Source: Streptomyces venezuelae
GTDB taxonomy: Bacteria; Actinomycetota; Actinomycetes; Streptomycetales; Streptomycetaceae
Reading direction: 5' to 3'
DNA: 64,000 nt
NCBI RefSeq assembly: GCF_008642315.1
Contig: NZ_CP029192.1
Span: forward strand, 7,564,001-7,628,000
A model generated the notes under the pieces. That model did not search any database and was not told where the DNA came from. It saw nothing but the letters and a program-made list of their open reading frames with translations. The translations under genes and the position numbers were made by a program. Below are positions 41,476 to 49,652 of the stretch, one piece after another (position 1 is the stretch's first letter; each line of letters begins with the position of its first letter).

Positions 41476-42480
41476 TCAGTCCTGGACGGGCTCGTACAGA
41501 CGCACCGTCGCGGTGATCTCCCGTACCGTCTCGTCCGGCAGTTCGCCCTTGACCCCGGTCGCGCCGTGGAAGGACCAGGAGGCGAACCGGCCGTCGGAGT
41601 TCTTGAAGGCGAACACCGTGGCCTTGCCGTCCGAGCCGCACGTGCCCCGCTTCTTCGCGCCCGCCGAACTCGCCCTCACCAGCGTGCCCTTGAGGCCGGA
41701 TTCCGTGGTGTACGTCTCGGTCGGCCCCATCGTCACCTTCTTCCGGTCCGGCTGCGTGTAGACGCCGTAGACCCAGTTGACCGCGTCGTGCCGCGCGGCC
41801 TCCTCGGTGCTCTTCACCCCGCGCCCGCCGCGCGTGCCCGCGGCCGCCAGTGCCGTGTCCTCCTTGATGCCGTCCTTGTCGTCGTCGCTCACACACCACT
41901 TCTCCTTGAAGTAGGCGGGAGCGGCGTAGGCGGCGAGGAACGGCGCCGTGTCGTCCTCGGCGTCCTTGTCCTCCACGACTCCGCCGGCCCAGTCCCGCGA
42001 TTCCAGGGACCAGTCGGCGGGCACGTCGAACGCGATGCCGAGCTTGGGATTGACGACGACTTTCCAGCCGGGAACGGTCGGCTCGGGCATGCCGTCCCCG
42101 GTGCGCGGATTGGCGGTGGCGGTGGCCGTGGCGGTGGGGTCCGGCGAGGCGCTGGACTTCGCAGGGCCGGGCTTCGCGGAGTCGTCCTTGTCGCCGCCCA
42201 GGAGCAGGGCGCCGGTGACGCCCGAGGCGACGACGACGACGCCGGCCGCGACCAGGGCGATCAGCTTCGTGCGGTCGCCGCCGCCCCTGCCGCCGCCGGG
42301 AGGCTCGGGCGCCGCTCCCCGCGGGCCCCCGGGCATCGTCGGGGCGTTCCACGGGGCCTGCTGCCCGTAGGGGGTGGGCTGCTGGTACCCCGGCTGCCGG
42401 TACGGGTTCTGCTCCTGCTGGTCCCGGCCCTGCCGGTGCTGTCCCTGCTCGCCCCCGGGCGGCTGCTCTCCATGCCACAT
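41476..42480 (-). CDS. Membrane-anchored Gln/Pro-rich protein, paralogue 3 of 3
   Basis: A 334-residue paralogue, first in the presumed transcript. ATG 42478-42480 gives MWHGEQPPGGEQGQHRQG; an upstream in-frame start was rejected because the paralogues all begin with the MW...PPGGEQ block. One helix (LIALVAAGVVVVASGVTGAL), an Ala-Thr-rich linker, then PGWKVVVNPKLGIAFDVPAD, KEKWCVSDDDKDGIKEDTAL and NSDGRFASWSFHGATGVKGE. It is the most diverged of the three but keeps both Cys and the DxDxDG loop. Upstream gap is 81 bp to the divergent thioesterase gene. Confidence 0.78.
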   Translation of the reverse strand: MWHGEQPPGGEQGQHRQGRDQQEQNPYRQPGYQQPTPYGQQAPWNAPTMPGGPRGAAPEPPGGGRGGGDRTKLIALVAAGVVVVASGVTGALLLGGDKDDSAKPGPAKSSASPDPTATATATANPRTGDGMPEPTVPGWKVVVNPKLGIAFDVPADWSLESRDWAGGVVEDKDAEDDTAPFLAAYAAPAYFKEKWCVSDDDKDGIKEDTALAAAGTRGGRGVKSTEEAARHDAVNWVYGVYTQPDRKKVTMGPTETYTTESGLKGTLVRASSAGAKKRGTCGSDGKATVFAFKNSDGRFASWSFHGATGVKGELPDETVREITATVRLYEPVQD

Positions 42481-42561
42481 GGGCGTCAACCTTAGGTGAC
42501 GGTGATCCACGTGCGCGCAGGTCCTGGCCAAGGATCGCTACCCGTGGGTAACATCGCGGCC

Positions 42562-43020
42562 ATGAGCGCAGACCAGATGTCGATCGGCGAGATGCTCGCC
42601 GCCACGGTTCCGATGGCCCGGACCCTGAACCTCGAGTTCCGGGAGACCTCTCCGGACAGGGCCGTGGTGGCCCTGCCCGACCAGAGCGACTACCACAACC
42701 ACGTCGGCGGACCCCACGCCGGCGCCATGTTCACGCTGGGCGAGTCCGCGAGCGGGGCCATCGTCCTCGCCGCGTTCGGCGCGGAGCTGTCGCGGGCGGT
42801 CCCGCTGGCCGTCAGCGCCGAGATCGCGTACAAGAAGCTGGCCATGGGCCCCGTGACGGCGACCGCCACCCTCGGCCGCCCGGCCACCGACGTGATCGCC
42901 GAACTCGACGCGGGCGAGCGCCCCGAGTTCCCGGTCACGATCGAGATCCGCCGCGAGGACGGCGCCGTCACCGGCGAGATGACGGTGGTGTGGACGCTGC
43001 GGCCCAACAATCCCAGCTGA
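42562..43020 (+). CDS. DUF4442/PaaI-like hot-dog thioesterase
   Basis: A 152-residue hot-dog-fold protein from ATG 42562. Key segment: DYHNHVGGPHAGAMFTLGES, in which the HNHVGxxHAGAxF pattern supplies the His/Gly of the acyl-CoA thioesterase active site, followed by ASGAIVLAAFG. Such enzymes hydrolyse acyl-CoA thioesters in the cytosol. TAACAT lies exactly 7 bp upstream of the start, so a leaderless message is likely and the in-frame upstream region is not coding. It is divergent from the three-paralogue array and ends at a strong terminator. Confidence 0.85.
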   Translation: MSADQMSIGEMLAATVPMARTLNLEFRETSPDRAVVALPDQSDYHNHVGGPHAGAMFTLGESASGAIVLAAFGAELSRAVPLAVSAEIAYKKLAMGPVTATATLGRPATDVIAELDAGERPEFPVTIEIRREDGAVTGEMTVVWTLRPNNPS

Positions 43021-43049
43021 GCGCCCCGCTCACTCGAACAGATGCGCAC

Positions 43050-43088
43050 AGGCCCGTGGTTGTGTCCCCCGGACGCAACCACGGGCCT
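43050..43088 (+). terminator. Terminator hairpin after thioesterase gene
   Basis: AGGCCCGTGGTTG (43050-43062) pairs perfectly with CAACCACGGGCCT (43076-43088); GTCC/GGAC extends the stem inside the loop. A short T-containing stretch follows. Confidence 0.9.
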
Positions 43089-43099
43089 TGTTCAACTCA

Positions 43100-43128
43100 T
43101 TGACACGAGTCATCCACGGACATAGTTT
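43100..43128 (+). promoter_or_regulatory. Promoter of the glucosidase-esterase operon
   Basis: TTGACA (43100-43105) and TAGTTT (43123-43128) with a 17-bp spacer form a near-consensus housekeeping promoter. It gives a leader of about 147 nt before the ATG at 43282, in which no clear regulatory fold was found. Confidence 0.7.
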
Positions 43129-43281
43129 TCCCGCCGCCCCTCGTGGTGTCTAACGGCGTGTCAAGTCCTTCTGTCGCATAGTGCGTTCAAAGGGCGAACG
43201 ACGACCCGCCATTGGCACGTGTACACGCTTCGTTTCGCACAGTCGTGTTCGCGCACCAGGCACAGAAGGAAGTGACGGCTC

Positions 43282-45768
43282 ATGTCCCGTTCCGTGTCCC
43301 GGCGGTCGGCCCTCGGGCTGGCCGGCGGTGCGATCGCCGTGGCCGCCGCGGCCACCGCCGGAGTGGCGGTGCCCTCGCACGCGGCCGCCCGCACAAGACA
43401 GGGCCCCGGCGCGGGCCCCCGCGTCGAGTCCCTCGTCGGCAGGCTCACCCTCGACGAGAAGATCTCCCTGCTGCACGGCGCCACCGACCCCGAGGCCCTC
43501 GGGCAGGCGGGTTACGTTCCCGGCGTGCCGCGGCTCGGCATCCCGCCGCTGCGGCTCGCCGACGGGCCCGCGGGCGTGCGCGTCGCGGCCCGCGCCACCG
43601 CGCTGCCCGCCCCCGTCATGCTCGCCGCCGCCTTCGACCCGGCCCTCGCCCGCAGGTACGGCCAGGTCATCGGCCGCGAAGGGCGCGCCCTGAAACAGGA
43701 CGTCCTGCTGTCCCCGATGGTCAACCTGATCCGCACCCCGTACGCGGGACGCAACTTCGAGACCTTCGGCGAGGACCCGCTGCTCGCCGCCGACATGGTG
43801 TCCGCGGAGATCAAGGGAATCCAGGGCGAGGGCCTCATCGCCACCGTCAAGCACTTCGCCCTGAACAACCAGGAGAAGGACCGCATGTCCATCGACGTGC
43901 GGGTCGACGAGCGCACCATGCACGAGACGGAGCTGCGCGGGTTCGAGGCGGCCGTCGCCGCGGGCACCGGCGCCGTCATGGGTGCGTACAACAAGGTCAA
44001 CGGCACTTTCGCCTGCGAGAACAGGACGCTGCTGAGCGACATCCTGCGCGAGCGCTGGGGCTTCGAGGGGTGGGTGATGACCGACTGGACCGCCCAGCAC
44101 AGCACGGCCGCCGCCCTCGCCGCGGGCCTCGACATGGAGATGCCCGAGGGCGTCTACTTCGGCGCCGCCCTCAAGAAGGCCGTCAGGAACGGCACCGTTC
44201 CCGAACCGCACGTCGACCGCTCCGTCCGCCGTGTCCTCGGCGTCATGGAACGGTTCGGCCTGCTCGACAAGAGCGCCCCGCCCCGTCCGGCACGTGATCC
44301 GAAGGCGGGGGCGGCGGTCGCGCTCGACGTCGCGAAGGCGGGCGCCACCCTGCTGCGCAACGCCCACGGGACCCTGCCGCTGAAGGGCCGGGCCGCCCGC
44401 GACATCGCCGTCATCGGGCCCACCGGACGCCACCCGTTCGTCAGCGGCGGCGGCAGCGCCCACGTGGTCCCCGACCGGGCGGACAGCCCCCTCCACGCCA
44501 TCAGGGCACGTGCCGGACGCGGCGCCGACGTCACGTACGCGCTGGGCGAGGACCTCTACGGCAAGGCGATCCCGCGGCGCGAACTCAGCCCCGGTCTCGA
44601 CGCCGAGGGCCAGCGGGTCGCCGCGGGCAAGGAGTGGACGTACGACGGGACGCTGACCCCGGCCGAGTCGGACGAGTGGACGCTCGTCATCCACTACTCG
44701 GGCGAGCGGCCGAAGGTCGAGCTCGACGGCGTCGAGCTCTATCCGAAGCAGCCCGGCGTCGGCGAGTTCTTCTCCGGCGGCCTCGTCTCCTCCGCGCCCG
44801 ACGGGCTGAACGTCCGGCGCGCGACGCTGCCCCTCACCTCCGCCGGGCACCGGCTGCGGATCAGGGCCGAGGGCGGCGACCGCGGCCAGACGTTCCGGTT
44901 GCGCAGGATCACCGGCGCAACCCGTGCCGCGGACGTCGCCGCGGCGGTGCGGGCGGCACGGGGCGCGCACAGCGTCGTCCTCTTCGCGTACGAGGACGCG
45001 ACCGAGGGCCAGGACCGCACGACCGTCGCGCTCCCCGGCCACCAGGAGGACCTGATCAGGGCGGTGACCGCCGCCAATCCCCGGACCACCGTGGTCCTCA
45101 ACACGTCGTCGGCCACCTCCATGCCGTGGCTGGAGCGGACCGCCGCCGTGCTCCAGATGTACTACCCCGGGCAGGAGGGCGCGGCCGCCACCGCCGCCGT
45201 CCTGTTCGGCGACTGCGACCCCGGCGGCCGGCTCACCCAGTCCTTCCCGGTGGACGACGACCACCACTCGATGGCGGGCAATCCGCTGCGCTATCCCGGG
45301 GTGGGCGGTGTGGAGGAGTACTCGGAGGGCGTCCTCGTCGGCTACCGCTGGTACGACGCCGAAGGGGTGCGGCCGCTCTTCCCCTTCGGGCACGGGCTCT
45401 CGTACACCACCTTCGACTACCGGGATCTGTCGGTGCGCAGGGTGGGCCGGGGGCTGGACGTGACCTTCACCGTGCGCAACACCGGGAGGCGGGACGGCGT
45501 CACCGTCGCCCAGGTGTACGTCGGTCCTTCGCCGGACCTCGCGATGGAGCAGGCCGAGCGGGTGCTCGGCGGCTTCGAACGGGTCGCGCTGCGCGCCGGG
45601 CAGCGGCGGCGCGTCACCGTCCATGTCGACCGCAGGACCCTGTCGGCCTGGGACGCCGAACGCCACGGCTGGGTCCTCGGGACCGGTCGGCGCGCCATCC
45701 AAGTGGGTGTGTCGGCAGGCGAGTCGGTCCTCTCCGCGCACACCGTCGTCAAGGGAGCCGGTTCATGA
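43282..45768 (+). CDS. Secreted GH3 beta-glucosidase with PA14-type insert
   Basis: An 828-residue exported glycoside hydrolase. The Tat signal is SRSVSRRSALGLAGGAIAVA (residues 2-21). The GH3 catalytic barrel has LRLADGPAGVR, the KHFALNNQE segment (190-198) and the nucleophile Asp268 in GWVMTDWTAQ, where Thr replaces the more usual Ser before DW. A PA14-like carbohydrate-binding insert (about 400-550: EWTYDGTLTPAESDEWTLVI, KVELDGVEL) splits the second domain, and an Fn3-like domain ends the protein (GVTVAQVYVGPSP). It would release glucose or other sugars from beta-glucosides outside the cell. Its stop overlaps the esterase ATG (ATGA). Confidence 0.92.
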   Translation: MSRSVSRRSALGLAGGAIAVAAAATAGVAVPSHAAARTRQGPGAGPRVESLVGRLTLDEKISLLHGATDPEALGQAGYVPGVPRLGIPPLRLADGPAGVRVAARATALPAPVMLAAAFDPALARRYGQVIGREGRALKQDVLLSPMVNLIRTPYAGRNFETFGEDPLLAADMVSAEIKGIQGEGLIATVKHFALNNQEKDRMSIDVRVDERTMHETELRGFEAAVAAGTGAVMGAYNKVNGTFACENRTLLSDILRERWGFEGWVMTDWTAQHSTAAALAAGLDMEMPEGVYFGAALKKAVRNGTVPEPHVDRSVRRVLGVMERFGLLDKSAPPRPARDPKAGAAVALDVAKAGATLLRNAHGTLPLKGRAARDIAVIGPTGRHPFVSGGGSAHVVPDRADSPLHAIRARAGRGADVTYALGEDLYGKAIPRRELSPGLDAEGQRVAAGKEWTYDGTLTPAESDEWTLVIHYSGERPKVELDGVELYPKQPGVGEFFSGGLVSSAPDGLNVRRATLPLTSAGHRLRIRAEGGDRGQTFRLRRITGATRAADVAAAVRAARGAHSVVLFAYEDATEGQDRTTVALPGHQEDLIRAVTAANPRTTVVLNTSSATSMPWLERTAAVLQMYYPGQEGAAATAAVLFGDCDPGGRLTQSFPVDDDHHSMAGNPLRYPGVGGVEEYSEGVLVGYRWYDAEGVRPLFPFGHGLSYTTFDYRDLSVRRVGRGLDVTFTVRNTGRRDGVTVAQVYVGPSPDLAMEQAERVLGGFERVALRAGQRRRVTVHVDRRTLSAWDAERHGWVLGTGRRAIQVGVSAGESVLSAHTVVKGAGS

Positions 45769-47369
45769 GAATCGCGATACGTCGCGCCGCGTCCGCCGTC
45801 GCCGTCCTGGCGGCGGCCGCCGCGTCCTCACTCGTCCCGCTCCCGGCCCGGGCCGCGGACTCCACGCTGGTGCGCACTGACGCGGGCTGGGTGCGGGGTG
45901 AAACCACGGACGAGGGAAGGCAGTTCCTCGGCATCCCCTACGCGCGGCAGCCCGTCGGCGACCTGCGCTGGAAGGAACCCCGCCCCGTGAAGCCCTGGGG
46001 CGGCGTGCGCGGGGCTGCGTCATTCGGCAACCGCTGTGTGCAGAGCGCCAGTTGGGACCCCGGGTACGAGAACCCCAGCCACACCGAGGACTGCCTCGAC
46101 CTGAACGTGTACGCGCCCGCGGGCCGCACGGCGGGACCGCGGCCCGTGATGGTGTGGCTGCACGGCGGCGGGCTCACCGCGGGCGCGGGCGAGGACATCG
46201 TGCCCGACACCTTCGCCCGCCGGACCGGAACCGTCGTCGTGACCGTCAACTACCGCCTCGGAGCCATGGGGTTCCTCGCCGCCGCGGGCCTCGACGGCGA
46301 GGCGTCCGACGGCGTCTCCGGCAACTACGGACTGCTCGACCAGCAGGCCGCCCTGCGCTGGGTGCGCGCCAACATCGGCCGGTTCGGCGGCGACGCGCAC
46401 CGCGTCACCATCGCGGGCGAGTCCGCAGGCGGCCGCTCCGTCTGCACCCTGCTCGCCTCGCCCACCGCCCGCGGCCTGTACGGCGCGGGCATCGTGGAGA
46501 GCGGGGCGTACGGCGACTGCGCGGCCCGCGAGCGCGGGCCCGCGGTCCGCGACGGCGCCGCCTTCGCGAAGAAGGCGGGCTGCCCCGACCCGGCGACCGC
46601 GCTCGCCTGCCTGCGGAGGAAGCCCGCGAAGGACATCCTCGCCGCGCAGGCCGGGTTCGACTGGGGGCCGGTCACCGGTGGCGCCTTCCTGCCCGTGCAG
46701 CCGAAGGAGGCGTACGAGAACGGCGCCGCCGCCCGCGTGCCCGTGCTCAACGGCGCCAACAGCGACGAGGGCAACCTCTTCGCCTTCGCCCGGTTCGACG
46801 GCGCGGGCGCCCCGCTCACCGCCGAGCGGTACCCCGGCGCGGTCACCGAGGCGTACGGCCCCGATCTGGGCGGCCGTGTCCTGAAGGCGTACCCGCTCAC
46901 GGAACACGCCTCGCCCACGCACGCGTTCGGCGCGGCGACCGGTGACCGGATGTTCGCCTGCACGGCCCTGCGCATGAACACGGCCCTGGCGCACCGCGGA
47001 CCCGTCTACGCCTACGAGTTCGCCGACCGCACCTCGCCGCCCTTCGCGTCGCTGCGCGAGCTGGACACCGACTTCGACTTCGGCGCGACCCACGTCAACG
47101 AAGTCCAGTACCTCTTCAAGCACTTCGGTCTCGCATCGCCGCTCGACAAGGAACAGCGGGCGCTCGCCCGGCAGATGGAGCAGTACTGGGGATCGTTCGT
47201 CCGCACCGGTGTGCCGCGCGCCGACGGCGGGCCCGGCGCCCCCGACCAGCGCACCCGCCCCGGGCAGGTGCTCTCCCTGCGCACCGCGTCCGAGGGCGGC
47301 ACCGGGATCAGCACCACGGTGCACGACGCGCACCGGTGCGACCTCTGGGACACCGTTCCGGCCGGGTGA
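45765..47369 (+). CDS. Secreted type-B carboxylesterase
   Basis: A 534-residue serine hydrolase, coupled to the glucosidase by a 4-bp overlap and with AAGGGAG upstream. A Sec signal (MRIAIRRAASAVAVLAAAAA, cleavage near ARA-AD) precedes the alpha/beta-hydrolase. EDCLDLNVYAP and VMVWLHGGGLTAG supply the oxyanion hole; the nucleophile is Ser220 in GESAGG, the acid is probably Glu in NSDEGNLF, and His is in FGATHVNEVQYLF. Co-expression with the glucosidase suggests that esterified glycosides or plant phenolic conjugates are the target. Four Cys could form disulfides outside the cell. Confidence 0.9.
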   Translation: MRIAIRRAASAVAVLAAAAASSLVPLPARAADSTLVRTDAGWVRGETTDEGRQFLGIPYARQPVGDLRWKEPRPVKPWGGVRGAASFGNRCVQSASWDPGYENPSHTEDCLDLNVYAPAGRTAGPRPVMVWLHGGGLTAGAGEDIVPDTFARRTGTVVVTVNYRLGAMGFLAAAGLDGEASDGVSGNYGLLDQQAALRWVRANIGRFGGDAHRVTIAGESAGGRSVCTLLASPTARGLYGAGIVESGAYGDCAARERGPAVRDGAAFAKKAGCPDPATALACLRRKPAKDILAAQAGFDWGPVTGGAFLPVQPKEAYENGAAARVPVLNGANSDEGNLFAFARFDGAGAPLTAERYPGAVTEAYGPDLGGRVLKAYPLTEHASPTHAFGAATGDRMFACTALRMNTALAHRGPVYAYEFADRTSPPFASLRELDTDFDFGATHVNEVQYLFKHFGLASPLDKEQRALARQMEQYWGSFVRTGVPRADGGPGAPDQRTRPGQVLSLRTASEGGTGISTTVHDAHRCDLWDTVPAG

Positions 47370-47386
47370 CCCCGTCCGGGTAGGCT

Positions 47387-47428
47387 GCCCGGCGTGCGTG
47401 CGCGGCCGAGCAGGCGCGCACGCCGGGC
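47387..47428 (+). terminator. Terminator hairpin after the esterase gene
   Basis: GCCCGGCGTGCGTGCGC (47387-47403) pairs with GCGCGCACGCCGGGC (47414-47428), about 15 bp with a small bulge, loop of about 10 nt. Confidence 0.7.
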
Positions 47429-47456
47429 ACACACACTGACACGGGAGGAACCGGCG

Positions 47457-48149
47457 TTGCACGTCCAGGAGTGGCTGGAGCAGGTACCAGCCGTCAGCAT
47501 CTACGCGCTGGTGGGTCTCGTCATCGGCCTCGAGAGTCTGGGCATCCCGCTGCCCGGCGAGATCGTCCTCGTCTCGGCGGCGCTCCTCTCCTCCCAGCAC
47601 GGTGACATCAACCCGGTGATCCTCGGGGCGTGCGCCACCGCGGGTGCCATCGTCGGCGACTCCATCGGGTACGCCATCGGACGCAAGGGCGGACGGCCGC
47701 TCCTCGCCTGGCTGGAACGCAAGTTCCCCAAGCACTTCGGCGCCGCGAACGTGGCGACCGCCGAGCGGTCGTTCCAGAAGTGGGGCATGTGGGCCGTCTT
47801 CTTCGGCCGTTTCATCGCCCTCCTGCGCATCTTCGCGGGCCCGCTCGCGGGTGTCCTGCGCATGCCGTACTGGAAGTTCCTGATCGCCAACGTCCTCGGC
47901 GGCATCGTCTGGGCGGGCGGCACCACCGCCGTCATCTACTACATCGGCGTGGTCGCCGAGGACTGGCTGAAGCGGTTCTCGTACGTGGGACTCGGCATCG
48001 CCGTCCTCATCGGCGTCGGCTCGATGCTGTTCGTCAAGCGCCGTGCGAAGAAGGCCGCTGCGGAGGCCGAGGCGGAAGCGGCCGCGGCAGGGACCCCGGT
48101 GACGGGGGTCCCGGTGGCCGAGCCGCAGCCCGTCACCGCCGCCGACTGA
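47457..48149 (+). CDS. DedA-family membrane protein
   Basis: A 230-residue integral membrane protein. The start is TTG 47457: GGGAGG (47443-47448) is exactly 8 nt upstream, and the longer reading from GTG 47394 would begin inside the terminator stem. DedA motifs: YALVGLVIGLESLGIPLPGE (with the Glu-x-Gly-x-P-x-P-G-E pattern), SIGYAIGRKGG, and the Arg-rich FFGRFIALLRIFAGPLAGVL with FxGRFIxxxR. Family members are linked to undecaprenyl-phosphate or lipid flipping and membrane potential. A charged Ala/Lys/Glu tail of 45 residues is at the C-terminus. Confidence 0.9.
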   Translation: MHVQEWLEQVPAVSIYALVGLVIGLESLGIPLPGEIVLVSAALLSSQHGDINPVILGACATAGAIVGDSIGYAIGRKGGRPLLAWLERKFPKHFGAANVATAERSFQKWGMWAVFFGRFIALLRIFAGPLAGVLRMPYWKFLIANVLGGIVWAGGTTAVIYYIGVVAEDWLKRFSYVGLGIAVLIGVGSMLFVKRRAKKAAAEAEAEAAAAGTPVTGVPVAEPQPVTAAD

Positions 48150-48164
48150 GAGCTCCGTCTCCGG

Positions 48165-48698
48165 TCAGCCCGCCGCGTGCGCGTCGCGGTGGGCCTTGGC
48201 CAGTTCCACGTACAACGTGCCGTTGAGCGAGATGCCCTCGCGCTCCTCGTCGGTGAGCGGCCTGCGCACCTTGGCGGGCACGCCCGCGACGAGTGAGCCC
48301 GGGGGCACCCGCATGCCCTGCGGCACCAGGGCCTGGGCGGCCACCAGCGAACCCGCGCCGATCACCGCGCCGTTCAGGACGGTGGCGCCCATGCCGATCA
48401 ACGCGTCGTCCTCGACGGTGCAGCCGTGCAGGACGGCGTTGTGGCCGACCGAGACGCGCTCCCCGATCGTGATGGGGAAGCCGGGGTCGACGTGGAGGCT
48501 GCAGTTGTCCTGGATGTTGCTGTCGGCACCCACGACGATGGGCCCGCAGTCGGCGCGCAGCACCGCGCCGTACCAGGTGCTCGCCCCGGCCTGGAGGGTC
48601 ACCTCACCGATGACGACGGACGTCGGCGCGGTGAACGCGTCCTGATCGATCTTCGGGTCCTTGCCGCCGATGCCGGTGATGAGTGCCTCGTGGCCCAT
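48165..48698 (-). CDS. Gamma-class carbonic anhydrase-like protein
   Basis: A 177-residue left-handed beta-helix protein, ATG 48696-48698 after AGGGAGCGG. Hexapeptide repeats run from VIGEVTLQAGASTWYGAVLR through VVGADSNIQDNCSLHVDPGF to GHNAVLHGCTVEDDALIGMG. Three His at the expected zinc positions (CSLH, VGHNAVLHG) are present, as are the Arg and Gln of the active-site region. Family members are carbonic anhydrases or PaaY/CaiE-type thioesterases; the exact activity cannot be told. Convergent with DedA with a 15-bp gap. Confidence 0.87.
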   Translation of the reverse strand: MGHEALITGIGGKDPKIDQDAFTAPTSVVIGEVTLQAGASTWYGAVLRADCGPIVVGADSNIQDNCSLHVDPGFPITIGERVSVGHNAVLHGCTVEDDALIGMGATVLNGAVIGAGSLVAAQALVPQGMRVPPGSLVAGVPAKVRRPLTDEEREGISLNGTLYVELAKAHRDAHAAG

Positions 48699-48841
48699 CG
48701 GTCCGCTCCCTTTTTCCGTACGTCTGTGTGCCGTCGCGCCTGACGGCACGGTACGGGACGGGGGAGCGGGTGCGGCCGCGTGGGGTGAAGATCACAGGCC
48801 GGGGGCCTGCGGGGGGTGGAGGCACTGAGTAACGTGAGCGC

Positions 48842-49624
48842 GTGCCGAAGAACAGGAACACGTTCTCATCTCTTGCCGCCGCGCCCCGCAGGATCGCGCA
48901 GCGCGCCGTCCACGCGGGCTGGGGCTGGGTGCAGCGCACGGGCGCGGTGACCGCCGCGCATCCGGGGCGGCTGCGGTTCGGTGCGCTCGGCGAGGGCACG
49001 AAGCTCGCGTTCCCGCAGGGCACGGTCTTCGGGGAGCCGTGGATCAGGATCGGCGACCACTGCATCGTCGGCCAGCACGTCACGCTCACCGCGGGCATGA
49101 TGCCCGACCTCGACCTCGGACCCGACCCGATCCTCCGCATCGGCAACGGCGTCGTGCTCGGCCGGGGCAGTCACGTCATCGCGGACACGACGGTATCCAT
49201 CGGCGACGACTGCTACTTCGGTCCCTACGTGTACGTGACCTCCACCAACCACTCCTACGACGACCCGCACACGCCCATCGGCAAGCAGTGGCCGCGGATG
49301 GACCCGGTGGAGATCGGGCCCGGGTGCTGGGTGGGCACCGGTGCGGTGATCCTGCCGGGGGCGCGGATCGGGCGGAACGTGGTGGTCGCCGCGGGGGCGG
49401 TGGTCCGGGGGGAGGTGCCCGACCACGCCGTGGTGGCGGGGGCGCCCGCGAGGGTCGTCCGCACCTGGGACGCCGAGCAGGGATGGCAGCCGCCGCTGCG
49501 GACGCCCGCGCCGGTGCCGATTCCTGACGGCGTCACACCGGAACAGCTCGTCGCGCTCGGCGAACTGGGGGAGATGGGGCGGTTGGGCGAGTTGGGGGAG
49601 TTGGGGAAGCTGGACGAGGTCTGA
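48842..49624 (+). CDS. Hexapeptide-repeat acyltransferase
   Basis: A 260-residue left-handed beta-helix transferase. GTG 48842 lies six bp after TAACGT, suggesting a leaderless message. The helix spans VFGEPWIRIGDHCIVGQHVT, SHVIADTTVSIGDDCYFGPY, the active-site STNHSYDD with its catalytic His, and GPGCWVGTGAVILPGARIGR, the typical NodL/MaT/XAT pattern. It would transfer an acetyl or acyl group from CoA to a sugar or lipid. The last 25 residues form a Gly-Glu-Leu/Met repeat (LGELGEMGRLGELGELGKL), an unusual amphipathic tail. Confidence 0.85.
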   Translation: MPKNRNTFSSLAAAPRRIAQRAVHAGWGWVQRTGAVTAAHPGRLRFGALGEGTKLAFPQGTVFGEPWIRIGDHCIVGQHVTLTAGMMPDLDLGPDPILRIGNGVVLGRGSHVIADTTVSIGDDCYFGPYVYVTSTNHSYDDPHTPIGKQWPRMDPVEIGPGCWVGTGAVILPGARIGRNVVVAAGAVVRGEVPDHAVVAGAPARVVRTWDAEQGWQPPLRTPAPVPIPDGVTPEQLVALGELGEMGRLGELGELGKLDEV

Positions 49625-49652
49625 GGCGGAGCGCCGGACAGCCGCCTCTGCC

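Noticed and set aside
43150..45741. An open frame of over 860 codons on the strand opposite the GH3 glucosidase
   Set aside because: It is a GC-skew shadow: the forward frame has signal peptide, GH3 motifs and operon coupling, while the reverse product has no recognisable domain and unnatural composition.
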